In this document: one piece after another, positions 15,293 through 23,474 of the stretch
Numbering within the stretch: position 1 is the first letter of the stretch
Layout of the letters: every line of letters begins with the position of its first letter
Assembly (NCBI GenBank): GCA_963589005.1
Contig: CAVAJR010000027.1
Span: 1-32,217, forward strand
Origin: RGIG5612 sp963589005
Lineage (GTDB): Bacteria; Bacillota; Clostridia; Lachnospirales; Lachnospiraceae
Length of the DNA stretch: 32,217 nucleotides
Direction: 5' to 3'
Notes under the pieces: generated by a model
Databases searched by the model: none
Seen by the model: only the letters and a program-made list of their open reading frames with translations
What the model was told of the DNA's origin: nothing
Program-made: the position numbers and the translations under genes

Positions 15293-17807
15293 GTGCATTC
15301 TTTGTTTTTCTCTTTGTTTCCAGCATTTGCAATAATACAAATGCTGCCAACGCAGCCGCGCTTATAACGATTCCCATCTTAAAGCCACGTGGTTCATATC
15401 TAAATTCTACTGTATGCGCTCCTGCGGCTAAATCCACGAGAATAAATGAGTCTTCAAATGATTCGTATTCTGTCTTCTCTCCGTCAATATATACTGTCCA
15501 TCCTGTGTCATACGGGATTGTTGTAAACATAGTCTGGCCTTCAGCTGCAGTAATATATCCTTTAACATAAGTATCACTGTACTCAGCAATTTTCAGTTCA
15601 CTGCTCTTCATTGCCGTCATTGCCACATCATACTTATCATAGTCCATGAGTGCAATATCTGCAGTGATCTCAAAAACCTCATCATCATTTGAATGTATGT
15701 ACACCTCATCACCTTGCTGTACATCCCCTATATCCACTATCTCCGGTGTCTCAAGGCTATCAAATGTATAATATCCGGCAGACTCCCCATTTCTTAAGAT
15801 TTCAACATTAATAGATTCCTGATCTGATGTTAAATATGCAAATAACCGTCCCGCCTTGTCTACTGTATAATTTATCTGAGAACCTCCTCCGTAGCTGCCT
15901 TCGATGTAAAATATATCCTCTGCCCCGCAAGCCTTGCTTATGATTTCATTTTGAAATACAAAAGGATTGTCTGTCAATGTTCCGTCGGCATTGCATATCT
16001 CGTCATTTACCATGAATCCCAGAGACATTGCATACTTATTTTCATATAAGAAATATTCGCCATAAGATGCTGCCAGTGTCATCAATCTGTCATTCTGGCT
16101 TTCACTGGCAATTTCATATTTGACTCCCAGAAGTGCCTGGGTAAAAGGTGTGTGTCCGTAATATGAATATGCGTTTGTTCTTCCCTGCATTCCCAGCTCA
16201 CTATACAGATCAGAATTGCCTGCTACCGTTGTGGATGAAAAAATAGAAGCACTTTTGTAATCGTTCCATGTTCCGTCATTTTTGGTACGCCTCTTAACCT
16301 TTTCAACTCTGTAGAACGAGCCATCGTCAACTGATTCCAGCATGGACGCTATAGCTTCATTGTCTGACATATACAAGGTTCTGCTGGTTGTTGAATATCC
16401 GGTATTATTTGTATTAATGATAATTTCGGATATTGCCACAATCATAAGCAATACCATGGACAGAACCTTTGATGCTTTTCTATTTTTGATCATAAGAGCA
16501 ATAACCAGGTACAAAAGTATATATACTGCACCCAGACATGCATTTCCCACAGTAAAATCATCAGGATATAAGGCCTGAAGGATAAATACCCCTGCCACAC
16601 CTGCCATGCAGCACAGGACTATTTCCCGCACATGGAACCTTCGTATATTTATAAGTGCCTGATAGCTCATTACCAGCACCAGCAGTATATATATGAAGGA
16701 ATATCTGCAAGGAAGGCTGTTCGGAAAATGAAATCCATGCCATATAAATGTCGGAATATTGAACATAAAGCTGAATGCAAGCAATGCGATAAGCAATGTT
16801 TTGCCCACCTTTTCCTTAACCGGCACACGTTTAGACAGCCAGAACAGCGGAACGAACCCAAATACTGCCATAGTGCTGTATATATTCGGAAAATGTCCGC
16901 TGAAAACTGCTGTCTCTGTATTGATCACAGACTTGGCGAACATCTCAAGTATACTGTAATATGCAGTCATTTTGCTCGGGAATGATGAACCCGACGATGC
17001 TGTTATAAACAGATTAAAAAGTGCCGGGAGCGCGATAAACATAGCAATGCCTCCGGCTATTGCAGAATAGATCATAAACCTTAATATTCTGCCAAAAGCC
17101 TCACGCTTATCTGCAAATCGGCCCTCACAGATCATCAGATAAATAAAATAAAATACAAGAAATATACATATCATTATCGATATGTAGTAGTTTGAGATAA
17201 TTGAAACTGCCAATGTAATTACATACATTCTGGACTTGCCTTCCCTTACCAGCGCTTCAAGTCCCATCATTATAAGCGGCATCAAAACAAGGCAGTCTAT
17301 CCACATCAGATTCCAGCTAAACGCCGCCATGTAAGCGCTCATTGCGTAAAAGCAGCCAAATGCTGTCGCAATGTAATCATTTCTTTTGAATTTCCTGATC
17401 AGATAATATGTAAAAACTGCTGACATCAATCCTGATTTCAGAATGATCATTATATTCATAAATTCAGGAATCAGTGTATTAGGAAATAACGCCACCAGCC
17501 AGTTGGCCGGTGATGCAAGATAATATGCATATGTGCTGGCAAAATTGGTACCAAGTCCTATATCCCATGAATATAATAAACTTCCGCCTTCCTGGATATT
17601 CCTCTGGAATTCCTTCATAAAAGGCGCATATTGATGATACATATCACTTCTTAAATACATGTTGGTTCCGTATGGATATATACCTCTGCCAACATATAAA
17701 ATGAACAATACTACCACCGGTATCAAAAAAGCTATGATTATAGGAAGCTTTTTTACAAGATACTTTTCAAATGAACTGCCGTAACGCAGTTTTGCTGTCT
17801 TTTCCAT
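15282..17807 (-). CDS. YfhO-family multi-pass membrane protein (GT-C-like)
   Basis: The 841-aa integral membrane protein has about 12 N-terminal helices (about 20-480), a large extracytoplasmic domain (about 480-805), and one more helix near the C-terminus (about 812-830), followed by a basic tail. The first loop GRGIYPYGTNMYLRSDMYHQYAPF (split here: GRGIYPYGTNMY, then LRSDMYHQYAPF) is the family mark, resembling the acidic first-loop motif of GT-C glycosyltransferases. Known YfhO proteins are involved in glycosylating wall polymers such as lipoteichoic acid. The actual substrate here cannot be told. The TAA of the preceding lipoprotein gene is followed at once by this ATG, so the two are one operon. 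Confidence 0.85.
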   Translation of the reverse strand: MEKTAKLRYGSSFEKYLVKKLPIIIAFLIPVVVLFILYVGRGIYPYGTNMYLRSDMYHQYAPFMKEFQRNIQEGGSLLYSWDIGLGTNFASTYAYYLASPANWLVALFPNTLIPEFMNIMIILKSGLMSAVFTYYLIRKFKRNDYIATAFGCFYAMSAYMAAFSWNLMWIDCLVLMPLIMMGLEALVREGKSRMYVITLAVSIISNYYISIMICIFLVFYFIYLMICEGRFADKREAFGRILRFMIYSAIAGGIAMFIALPALFNLFITASSGSSFPSKMTAYYSILEMFAKSVINTETAVFSGHFPNIYSTMAVFGFVPLFWLSKRVPVKEKVGKTLLIALLAFSFMFNIPTFIWHGFHFPNSLPCRYSFIYILLVLVMSYQALINIRRFHVREIVLCCMAGVAGVFILQALYPDDFTVGNACLGAVYILLYLVIALMIKNRKASKVLSMVLLMIVAISEIIINTNNTGYSTTSRTLYMSDNEAIASMLESVDDGSFYRVEKVKRRTKNDGTWNDYKSASIFSSTTVAGNSDLYSELGMQGRTNAYSYYGHTPFTQALLGVKYEIASESQNDRLMTLAASYGEYFLYENKYAMSLGFMVNDEICNADGTLTDNPFVFQNEIISKACGAEDIFYIEGSYGGGSQINYTVDKAGRLFAYLTSDQESINVEILRNGESAGYYTFDSLETPEIVDIGDVQQGDEVYIHSNDDEVFEITADIALMDYDKYDVAMTAMKSSELKIAEYSDTYVKGYITAAEGQTMFTTIPYDTGWTVYIDGEKTEYESFEDSFILVDLAAGAHTVEFRYEPRGFKMGIVISAAALAAFVLLQMLETKRKTKNALVI

Positions 17808-18773
17808 TTATTCCCCCAATGTATAAAAATCCAATTCTGACCATTTGCCGTTATCAAATCTCATCTTATTTGTCTTGGCAAACTTCTCATAGGCATCCTG
17901 GAAGTTTTCCTTTTTCTTGCCATAGATTATTTTATTGCTGTTTGCCTGTGATTCAGTTACAAGATAATCCTCTATGCAATATATAATGTAGTATCCGTTT
18001 TGTGTCACCACCACCTCGCTTATCTCACCATCCCTGAGAGCGTAAGCACTATTTTCGAATGCCTCCGGCATATTGCCTTTCGTTTCCACATTATTAAGAA
18101 CCACATCATACCCGTGGTCAGCGCAAACCTCCGCAAACCCTGTTCCGCTCTTCATTTCATTTCGCATCTGTTCGGCTATCTCAATGCCATCCTCTGCCGG
18201 AATGAATACGTAATCTATTTCTATCGCCTTGGTATCTGCCTCACTTATTTCCATGTAAATATTTTCCGACAGTTTCTCATAGACCTTGTCATAATAAGCC
18301 TTCTTAATATACAGATCCTCAGCATCCTCTAACGAAACGTCATAATTGACCAAATTATATTTGGTCACCATATGCTCGTATAGCTGCATGGCACTGTTTT
18401 TAGCCGAATTGATCTCTTCATTTGATAAATATACCGTAAGATCCGCAGCCATTTCCTGCGCAGCCGTATATTTAAGCAGCTCATCCTTAACAGTATTTTT
18501 TACATATTCCGCCAGCGTCGTGTCACCTATCTTTCTTGTCCACAATACGCTGTCTTCAGCATTTTCATATTCCTCCTTGGCTTCAAGAAGTCTTAAGAGT
18601 GCCGTTCCTATTGAACATTCTGTATCATTTATTTCAAAAAGCGCCTCCTCGCTGAGAGGTTTAGTTACCTTTATCTGTGTACAGCCCGTAAAAGTAAATG
18701 CATAAGCTGCTGCCATGGCTCCCACCGCTGCGGTTCTTATTAACTTTGCTATATATTTTTCTTTGTTATTCAT
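17808..18773 (-). CDS. PrsA-like lipoprotein (parvulin-type foldase family)
   Basis: The 321-aa product has a basic N-terminus, a hydrophobic segment and the lipobox TFTGC (Cys near 31), so it should be anchored outside the membrane. A SurA-N-like helical region follows (about 45-190). The later part, about 190-280 (IDYVFIPAED, GTGFAEVCADHGYD, ALRDGEISEVVVTQNGYYIIYCIED), matches the layout of PpiC-type prolyl isomerase domains. The domain is short and may not be catalytic. It probably helps fold exported proteins. It is the first gene of a two-gene unit with the yfhO-like gene. GGA lies close to the ATG; no convincing promoter hexamers were found. Confidence 0.75.
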   Translation of the reverse strand: MNNKEKYIAKLIRTAAVGAMAAAYAFTFTGCTQIKVTKPLSEEALFEINDTECSIGTALLRLLEAKEEYENAEDSVLWTRKIGDTTLAEYVKNTVKDELLKYTAAQEMAADLTVYLSNEEINSAKNSAMQLYEHMVTKYNLVNYDVSLEDAEDLYIKKAYYDKVYEKLSENIYMEISEADTKAIEIDYVFIPAEDGIEIAEQMRNEMKSGTGFAEVCADHGYDVVLNNVETKGNMPEAFENSAYALRDGEISEVVVTQNGYYIIYCIEDYLVTESQANSNKIIYGKKKENFQDAYEKFAKTNKMRFDNGKWSELDFYTLGE

Positions 18774-18781
18774 TTTTCCAG

Positions 18782-18810
18782 TTGAAAATGTTAATGCTTT
18801 GTGTTATTGT
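18782..18810 (+). promoter_or_regulatory. tRNA-Thr promoter
   Basis: TTGAAA (18782-18787) and TATTGT (18805-18810) have a 17-nt spacer on the plus strand. The expected start near 18817 lies about 19 nt ahead of the mature tRNA, a normal distance. It overlaps the upstream region of the divergent PrsA-like gene. Confidence 0.5.
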
Positions 18811-18835
18811 GTCCGAGTGTCCGTTTGGACATCAT

Positions 18836-18909
18836 GCTACTGTAGCTCAGCTGGTACGAGCGCGTCATTGGTAATGACGAGGTCGCGGATTCGAATTCCG
18901 CCAGTAGCT
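18836..18909 (+). tRNA. tRNA-Thr (anticodon GGT)
   Basis: This is a complete 74-nt cloverleaf. The acceptor arms GCTACTG (18836-18842) and CAGTAGC (18902-18908) pair, with discriminator T. The D arm is GCTC/GAGC. The anticodon stem CGTCA/TGACG holds the loop TTGGTAA with anticodon GGT. The T arm is GCGGA/TCCGC with loop TTCGAAT. CCA is not encoded. A run of seven or more T follows directly and may end transcription. It is one of only two convincing plus-strand genes in the window. Confidence 0.95.
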
Positions 18910-18918
18910 TTTTTTATT

Positions 18919-19539
18919 TCAGATTATTCCATCGAATTTTCCGTATACCGTATCATCTGCTGTTATTTTTCTCATTACTCTGGCCGGGTTGCCGACAGCA
19001 ATACAATCATCGGGTATATCTCTTGTAACCACACTTCCTGCACCTATTACACAGTTATTTCCTATAGTTACGCCTGGACATACAACGACATTTGCCCCAA
19101 ACCAGCAATCATGACCTATATTGACCGGTTTAGCATAGCACATATGCTTAACAGCGCCATCGACGCAATTCAGTCCCCTTCGTTCATCCGGAAGGAGAGG
19201 ATGCATCGGTGTTACGATCGTAACATTCGGGCCAAAATTACAGTCATCTCCTATAATTACCTGCGCATCGTCCTGCACAGTAAAATTAAAATTAAAAAAG
19301 CAGGACTTACCTATTTTGGTATGGCATCCGTAATGAAATGTTATCGGGCCTTGCAAGAAGCTTCCCTCTCCGATTTCTCCCAGAAGCTCATGTAAAATTG
19401 CATTTCTTTCCTCTGTTTGGTCTTCATACAGCTTGTTATAATCTATATTCAGTTTATGAGCCTTGAGCTTTTTCGCAGCCAATTCAGGATCATACGGAGC
19501 AAAAAGTCCTCCGGCAAATATCTTTTCCTCTTCTCTCAT
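18919..19539 (-). CDS. Maltose O-acetyltransferase-type enzyme (LbH fold)
   Basis: The 206-aa hexapeptide-repeat acetyltransferase transfers acetyl from acetyl-CoA to a sugar hydroxyl. The N-terminal Mac domain reads MREEEKIFAGGLFAPYDPEL. A left-handed beta-helix follows with repeats such as IGDDCNFGPNVTI and IGHDCWFGANVVV, ending in VVTRDIPDDCIAVGNPARVMR. The catalytic His is expected in VTPMHPLLPDERR. The frame is open further upstream to 19641 but would overlap the previous gene. The ATG at 19539 matches the family start and has an AAAGGTG site. The sugar substrate is uncertain; other NodL/LacA-like sugars are possible. Confidence 0.9.
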   Translation of the reverse strand: MREEEKIFAGGLFAPYDPELAAKKLKAHKLNIDYNKLYEDQTEERNAILHELLGEIGEGSFLQGPITFHYGCHTKIGKSCFFNFNFTVQDDAQVIIGDDCNFGPNVTIVTPMHPLLPDERRGLNCVDGAVKHMCYAKPVNIGHDCWFGANVVVCPGVTIGNNCVIGAGSVVTRDIPDDCIAVGNPARVMRKITADDTVYGKFDGII

Positions 19540-19586
19540 CTTCCGCACCTTTCTGCTTGCAATTCGTCTTGCACTTGCTCTGTTAT

Positions 19587-19937
19587 CTATCTTTGAGCCT
19601 TGCCTATACACGAATTGCTCTCTATCTGCATGAGAAGCCATTTTCTGGCTTCTTCCACATTTTCCTTGCTTAATGGGTATCTAACCTTTTCCTTGGCAAA
19701 TATTTCCTCATCGCTGTTTACCGGTGGTCTTATTTGTGAGCTTACGGCAATAAATTTATGTTTTACTTCATTGCCTTCAACCTCCTTCGTTTCTGTCTCT
19801 ACCCGTATCTTATATTCAAACATATATACGTCCATGCATCCTGTCGGCGCAGTTCCGAGACTTCCGCTGAAATATCGTCCCTTTTCCAGCTTGCATATCC
19901 AGGCGTAAGACGGAAAATCCCTTAATACATCTCTCAT
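19587..19937 (-). CDS. Conserved-looking hypothetical protein upstream of maa-like gene
   Basis: The 116-aa protein has no family I recognise. It is soluble, with no signal peptide or membrane helix. The first half has alternating strands (RYFSGSLGTAP, YMFEYKIRVETETKEVEG) and the last 30 residues look helical (LSKENVEEARKWLLMQI). The ATG at 19937 was chosen over a TTG at 19949 because GGAGAGG lies 4-10 nt upstream. Its own promoter is at 19979-20006. It ends 47 nt before the acetyltransferase start, so the two likely form one transcript. Confidence 0.7.
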   Translation of the reverse strand: MRDVLRDFPSYAWICKLEKGRYFSGSLGTAPTGCMDVYMFEYKIRVETETKEVEGNEVKHKFIAVSSQIRPPVNSDEEIFAKEKVRYPLSKENVEEARKWLLMQIESNSCIGKAQR

Positions 19938-19978
19938 TGTCCTCTCCAAACTCTATTACGCTGCCCTTTTCAGAAATT

Positions 19979-20006
19979 ATTATATGCCGGAGTTCACAAC
20001 ATACAA
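19979..20006 (-). promoter_or_regulatory. Promoter of the 116-aa gene and acetyltransferase
   Basis: TTGTAT (20001-20006) and a perfect TATAAT (19979-19984) have a 16-nt spacer on the minus strand, about 42 nt ahead of the ATG at 19937. Confidence 0.55.
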
Positions 20007-20064
20007 CAGTTTACATTCAAATATCTGTCAGCACAATGCGGCATTATTTTCCGATTTCAAAATC

Positions 20065-20097
20065 AAAGACAGCATGACATAAATTCACGCTGTCTTT
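20065..20097 (-). terminator. Terminator of the 69-aa gene
   Basis: AAAGACAGCATGA (20065-20077) pairs with TCACGCTGTCTTT (20085-20097), 13 pairs with one G-U and a 7-nt loop. It lies 31 nt after the stop of the gene at 20129-20338. The following minus-strand tract (GATTTTG) is only weakly U-rich. On the plus strand CTTTTGT follows, but no plus-strand gene precedes it. Confidence 0.6.
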
Positions 20098-20128
20098 TGT
20101 AGCATACATTATACCTGATTTTCAAGGA

Positions 20129-20338
20129 TTAAAACTCTACGACCTCAAAAATATTATCCTTCGTCTCTCCGATCGCCTCAAGTGTATTAAGAGCCTTAAC
20201 TACATCGCACTGCCTTGAATAAGCCTTAGCTTCTGTGGCATCAAAGGTATTAACAAAATGTCCGTCTGCCTTCTTGACGCTCTTAACATATCCCTGTTCA
20301 TTGCTATATTTATTTGTCCATTTAATAATTTTTTTCAT
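20129..20338 (-). CDS. Free-standing 69-aa hypothetical protein
   Basis: The small soluble protein starts MKKIIKWTNKYSNEQGYVKS, with basic residues early and acidic residues late (ETKDNIFEVVEF). No known domain is recognised. It looks like a single small alpha/beta unit: a strand (YVKSVKKADGHFVNTF), then a helix (ATEAKAYSRQCDVVKALNTLEAI). Although short, it has a full set of signals: a TTGACA/TATAAA promoter with extended -10 at 20406-20435, a GAGGAT site and a strong hairpin after the stop. That makes it a genuine gene transcribed on its own. Confidence 0.75.
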   Translation of the reverse strand: MKKIIKWTNKYSNEQGYVKSVKKADGHFVNTFDATEAKAYSRQCDVVKALNTLEAIGETKDNIFEVVEF

Positions 20339-20405
20339 TTTATTCTCATCCTCGCTTTAAAAGTATCGCCCATGGGGCATATGTTTTATTACTTTTAATG
20401 CGGCA

Positions 20406-20435
20406 TTTATACCATTGAAGGCTCTTCATTGTCAA
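20406..20435 (-). promoter_or_regulatory. Strong promoter of the 69-aa gene
   Basis: A perfect TTGACA (20430-20435) and TATAAA (20406-20411) are separated by 18 nt, and TGG precedes the -10 (extended -10). The start is expected near 20399, giving a leader of about 60 nt. This is one of the best sigma-A matches in the window. Confidence 0.7.
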
Positions 20436-20538
20436 TCTGTGCAGAAATTTTCAGCATTATGAGCGCGATATGTTATAATCGCCTTTGCTTTTTGTAAGTT
20501 TTTACTTATATTTTGTGTACTTTTTCAGTACATTTTCT

Positions 20539-21186
20539 TCAATTATTGATTTTACAGGATACCTCTTCATAAAGATCACACTTATATCCTGTTCCTGAAA
20601 TCAGGATCTCGCACTTATATCCTGTTCCTGTTGCCGCCTGGAAATCAAAATATTGTCCTCCTGTAAGGCTGCTCATAATCGCCATTAACGTTCCTCCGTG
20701 AGCCACCAACATTGCTTCTTTATTTCTTATAAGCCTGCACATTTTTTCAAAGCCTGACATACACCTTCTCACAAACTCATTCTGACTCTCACCTTCTGGA
20801 AAACCTATAGTTCCGTTGCTGTCTATCCATTTCTGGTAATAGGAATCATTTTTTAATTCTTCATATCCTTTTCCTTCAAATGATCCGAAATCCATCTCAG
20901 CAAATTCTTCTATTATTGTATAATTTGCATCGCCTGCTAACATCTGTGCTGTTTGCCTGCACCTTAACATGGGACTTACAAATACTTGTTCAGGAAAATG
21001 TATGTTTTCAGGCCAGCATAGAAGTTCATCCGCTGCAAGCGGTACATCCGTATTTCTTCCTATATATAGGCCTTTAGTATTTTCCTCTGTTTTCCCGTGC
21101 CTTATAAGATACAATATTATTTTTCTGTATTCATTCCCATCCGCGTCATGAACTGACTGTTTTTTCTGTTCCTTCATATCATGCAT
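20539..21186 (-). CDS. cobC: Alpha-ribazole phosphatase-like histidine phosphatase
   Basis: The 215-aa member of the histidine phosphatase superfamily has the phosphohistidine motif LIRHGKTEEN (His near 30), the second Arg in SPMLRCRQTA, the EMDFGSFEGKGYEEL acidic motif (about 99-113) and VAHGGTL with the second catalytic His (near 166). With cobS and cobT directly upstream it most likely removes the 5'-phosphate from alpha-ribazole phosphate or adenosylcobalamin phosphate. A 33-bp internal duplication near the 3' end gives SGTGYKCEILI followed by SGTGYKCDLYE-like residues. The start lies 6 nt after the cobS stop with AGGAT inside the cobS end. Homologues outside B12 operons include general phosphoglycerate mutase-like enzymes. 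Confidence 0.82.
   Translation of the reverse strand: MHDMKEQKKQSVHDADGNEYRKIILYLIRHGKTEENTKGLYIGRNTDVPLAADELLCWPENIHFPEQVFVSPMLRCRQTAQMLAGDANYTIIEEFAEMDFGSFEGKGYEELKNDSYYQKWIDSNGTIGFPEGESQNEFVRRCMSGFEKMCRLIRNKEAMLVAHGGTLMAIMSSLTGGQYFDFQAATGTGYKCEILISGTGYKCDLYEEVSCKINN
20579..20630 (-). repeat. Direct repeat in the cobC 3' end
   Basis: The 19-mer CACTTATATCCTGTTCCTG occurs at 20579-20597 and again at 20612-20630, offset by 33 bp (11 codons), so the frame is kept. It encodes the tandem GTGYKC motif near the C-terminus of the phosphatase. Confidence 0.95.
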
Positions 21187-21192
21187 TTTCCA

Positions 21193-21960
21193 TTATCCTG
21201 TTATGATGTTTCCCAACGATATGGCCACTGCGCAAGCTGTCTCGCATATTACTACGAAATATCCCGCCAGATCTCCTGTTATTCCGCCAAATTTTCTGCT
21301 GCTCATCCTTTTGTAATACAAGAAGCTAAGGCCTGCTGCCAATATTGTCAAAATTCCGCCTGCAAATGAACATATCAGCATTCCTATTGCCGATGCAGTT
21401 GCTGTTGTCAGAACAACAGCCGTATTAACTCGTCGGTTAGAATTGGAAGCCACATAAAACAACGAACCCTTGTGGCTGGCTGATTCAAAATGCAGCACGC
21501 CTGCAGCACTAAGGCACCTGGTCAGGATAAAGCTCAATGCAAATATTATTCTACTGTTCCAGGAGTTCATTTGCGACACAGCTGCAATAAATATTCCTGC
21601 CACGATAAGCAGGCGTATTACAGCAAATGCTCCGATATGTGAATCCTTAAGAATGCGCAATCTCTCTTCTCGCTCTTTGTAGGAACATAGTGCATCAGAA
21701 GTATCCATAAATCCGTCAACATGAAATCCCCCTGTTACAATTACAGGAATGATCGCAGATATTATGCAGTTTGCAATATTTCCTATGTTTGATAAACTGC
21801 ACAGCCAGAACCACACACATTCCAGCAAGCCTATCACCATTCCCACCGCCGGAAAAAATGACATGACATAATCCATATCTCCCGGTACTACTTCAAGCTG
21901 CGGCATGGGTATCTTCGAATAAGAAGAAATTGCTATTATAAATGACTTAAAAACTTTCAT
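21193..21960 (-). CDS. cobS: Adenosylcobinamide-GDP ribazoletransferase (cobalamin synthase)
   Basis: The 255-aa multi-pass membrane enzyme joins adenosylcobinamide-GDP to alpha-ribazole (phosphate) in the final assembly of cobalamin. The family signature GGFHVDGFMDTSDAL (about 77-91) carries the conserved acidic residues. It is followed by ERLRILKDSHIGAFAV (about 98-113). The N-terminus YSKIPMPQLE is also typical. About six hydrophobic segments are visible. It lies 42 nt after cobT and 6 nt before cobC. No cobU is present in this window. Confidence 0.96.
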   Translation of the reverse strand: MKVFKSFIIAISSYSKIPMPQLEVVPGDMDYVMSFFPAVGMVIGLLECVWFWLCSLSNIGNIANCIISAIIPVIVTGGFHVDGFMDTSDALCSYKEREERLRILKDSHIGAFAVIRLLIVAGIFIAAVSQMNSWNSRIIFALSFILTRCLSAAGVLHFESASHKGSLFYVASNSNRRVNTAVVLTTATASAIGMLICSFAGGILTILAAGLSFLYYKRMSSRKFGGITGDLAGYFVVICETACAVAISLGNIITG

Positions 21961-22002
21961 ATCTCTTTACTTTTCTGCCTTGTAATGTACATTTGACGCT
22001 TT

Positions 22003-23061
22003 TTAAATATATTTTTCATACTGATCAACGCCGATATCATCAAAGGAGCTGCTTTCGTTGTACACTTCCATTGCCATATCAAGAAGCGGGAACAGCATTA
22101 CGGCTCCGGTTCCCTCTCCCAGAGACAGATCCGCATAAATAACCGGATCCAGCTGCAATTCCGCCAGTACCGGTTTAACTGCCGGCTCCGCACCGCAGTG
22201 AGATGCGATCATATATTTTCTGCAGCCGGGCAGAATTCTCTCTGCGCATAATGCTGCAGCTGCTGATATTATGCCATCCAGGACAATCGGAACATTATAT
22301 ACAGCTCCTCCTATAAACATTCCGCACATTCCTGCTATATCAAGTCCTCCTACACATCTTAATATTTCAAATGCGTCATCCTTAAAAGAATATTTCTTCA
22401 GAGCATTTCTTATAACTTCCTTTTTTCTCGAAAGACCCTTGTCGGTAAGTCCTGCGCCCCGTCCTGTTATCTCATCAGAAGCGGTTCCCATAAGTGCTGA
22501 GATCACGGCTGTGCTCGTGGTAGTATTGCCTATTCCCATTTCACCTGTTGCCAGAATCGTATAACCTTCATCCTTCAGATGACTGACCGTATCCATTCCC
22601 ACCGACATGGCACTTAAGAGTTCATCCTCAGTCATCGCCGGTTCTGTCAGAAAGTTTCTCGTTCCATGCATAACCTTCCTGTTTAAGACACCCTTGGGTT
22701 CTTCATCTGAATTAATACCAATATCAATAACATATACCTGAATATTTCCATTTGCCGACATCCTGCATACAGAACTTGCACCGGCTCCCATATTCCTGGC
22801 AACAGCAAGAGTAACCTCCTGTCCTGACTGGCTTACCCCCTCAGCCACAATGCCATTGTCAGCGCACATTATAGCAAGTGCTCTTTTTTTAATACTCGGG
22901 CGCGTTGTATTCTGTGCTGCGCCGATTTTGCAAATATTTTTTTCCATGCGACCCAGCCCATCAAGAGGCTTGGCAATATGATCCCAATTACTTTTTATTG
23001 CACTGTAAATTGCTTGACTGGGTTCATTTATTGAAATATCCAGTAATTCTTGTTTTGTCAT
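22003..23061 (-). CDS. cobT: Nicotinate-nucleotide--dimethylbenzimidazole phosphoribosyltransferase
   Basis: The 352-aa cytosolic enzyme makes alpha-ribazole phosphate from NaMN and 5,6-dimethylbenzimidazole or a similar base. Family marks are KPLDGLGRMEKNI (about 32-44), ADNGIVAEGVSQSGQEVT (about 67-84), the GMGIGNTTTSTA-like loop GEMGIGNTTTSTAV (about 172-185) and LSLGEGTGAVMLFPLLD (about 314-330), where the Glu is the catalytic base. It is the first gene of cobT-cobS-cobC. GGGAGAG precedes the start at a long spacing. The 410-bp region ahead holds hairpins but no recognisable B12 box. Confidence 0.97.
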   Translation of the reverse strand: MTKQELLDISINEPSQAIYSAIKSNWDHIAKPLDGLGRMEKNICKIGAAQNTTRPSIKKRALAIMCADNGIVAEGVSQSGQEVTLAVARNMGAGASSVCRMSANGNIQVYVIDIGINSDEEPKGVLNRKVMHGTRNFLTEPAMTEDELLSAMSVGMDTVSHLKDEGYTILATGEMGIGNTTTSTAVISALMGTASDEITGRGAGLTDKGLSRKKEVIRNALKKYSFKDDAFEILRCVGGLDIAGMCGMFIGGAVYNVPIVLDGIISAAAALCAERILPGCRKYMIASHCGAEPAVKPVLAELQLDPVIYADLSLGEGTGAVMLFPLLDMAMEVYNESSSFDDIGVDQYEKYI

Positions 23062-23393
23062 AATGACGCTGTACTCTCCCTCATTTGTTTCACAATTACT
23101 TCATAATTTACCCATTTTTTCTTCACTTAATTACTTTAACATACAAACAAGGTTGCAGAAAGAGTTAACGCAACCAGCAGTAACATTTTTTCATAACAGG
23201 GTGTCCCCCCACCCTACTCCCTTTTAAGTTTATACGTTTAACACAAGCACAAAACAGCATCCCTCCCCGGATGCTGTTTTGCTGTATGAGCAATAATCAG
23301 CCCATTTTTTATCGCAATAGTTATGCACAGTATTTAACAAAATTTTTATCAAATTATCTACATTCTTTTTTTTCGTACATGCAATCTCGTTTC
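23062..23393. other. Hairpin-rich intergenic region upstream of cobT
   Basis: No gene is visible here. Three inverted repeats stand in a row: GGTTGC/GCAACC (23151-23156 and 23170-23175), AGGGTG/CACCCT (23198-23203 and 23210-23215, loop of T and five C), and a 12-bp terminator-like stem at 23251-23280. On the minus strand they would form a long 5' leader of cobT. The canonical cobalamin-riboswitch GCCACTG box is not found. A plus-strand small RNA ending at the terminator-like stem is the alternative. Confidence 0.5.
23251..23280. terminator. Terminator-like hairpin between divergent genes
   Basis: AAAACAGCATCC (23251-23262) pairs perfectly with GGATGCTGTTTT (23269-23280) around a CTCCCC loop. 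Both sides end in four or more U. It stands between two divergent genes, where no known transcript needs ending. It must therefore stop a small RNA, read-through transcription, or act as an attenuator in the cobT leader. Confidence 0.6.
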
Positions 23394-23422
23394 TTGAAAT
23401 CTATAACTTTTAATGATACAAT
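23394..23422 (+). promoter_or_regulatory. Strong promoter of the 713-aa secreted protein gene
   Basis: TTGAAA (23394-23399) and TACAAT (23417-23422) have a 17-nt spacer, and TGA directly precedes the -10 (extended -10). The start is expected near 23429, leaving a 45-nt leader with an AAGGAGG site 5 nt ahead of the ATG. The upstream bases are A/T-rich (23340-23390). Confidence 0.75.
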
Positions 23423-23474
23423 CACAAAGTCTTAATGGTAAGCAATATATTTTATTCATTGTAAGGAGGACAAT

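Noticed and set aside
18715..19395. Plus-strand reading frame of 226 codons
   Set aside because: It runs through the complete tRNA-Thr and the antisense of the acetyltransferase gene; both are firmly identified.
19540..19641. N-terminal extension of the acetyltransferase to 19641
   Set aside because: The family start MREEEK at 19539 has a ribosome binding site; the extension overlaps the preceding gene and does not resemble the family.
23080..23260. Canonical cobalamin riboswitch upstream of cobT
   Set aside because: The B12 box and the GCCACTG core are absent on both strands. Only a short AAAAGGGAG resemblance was seen.
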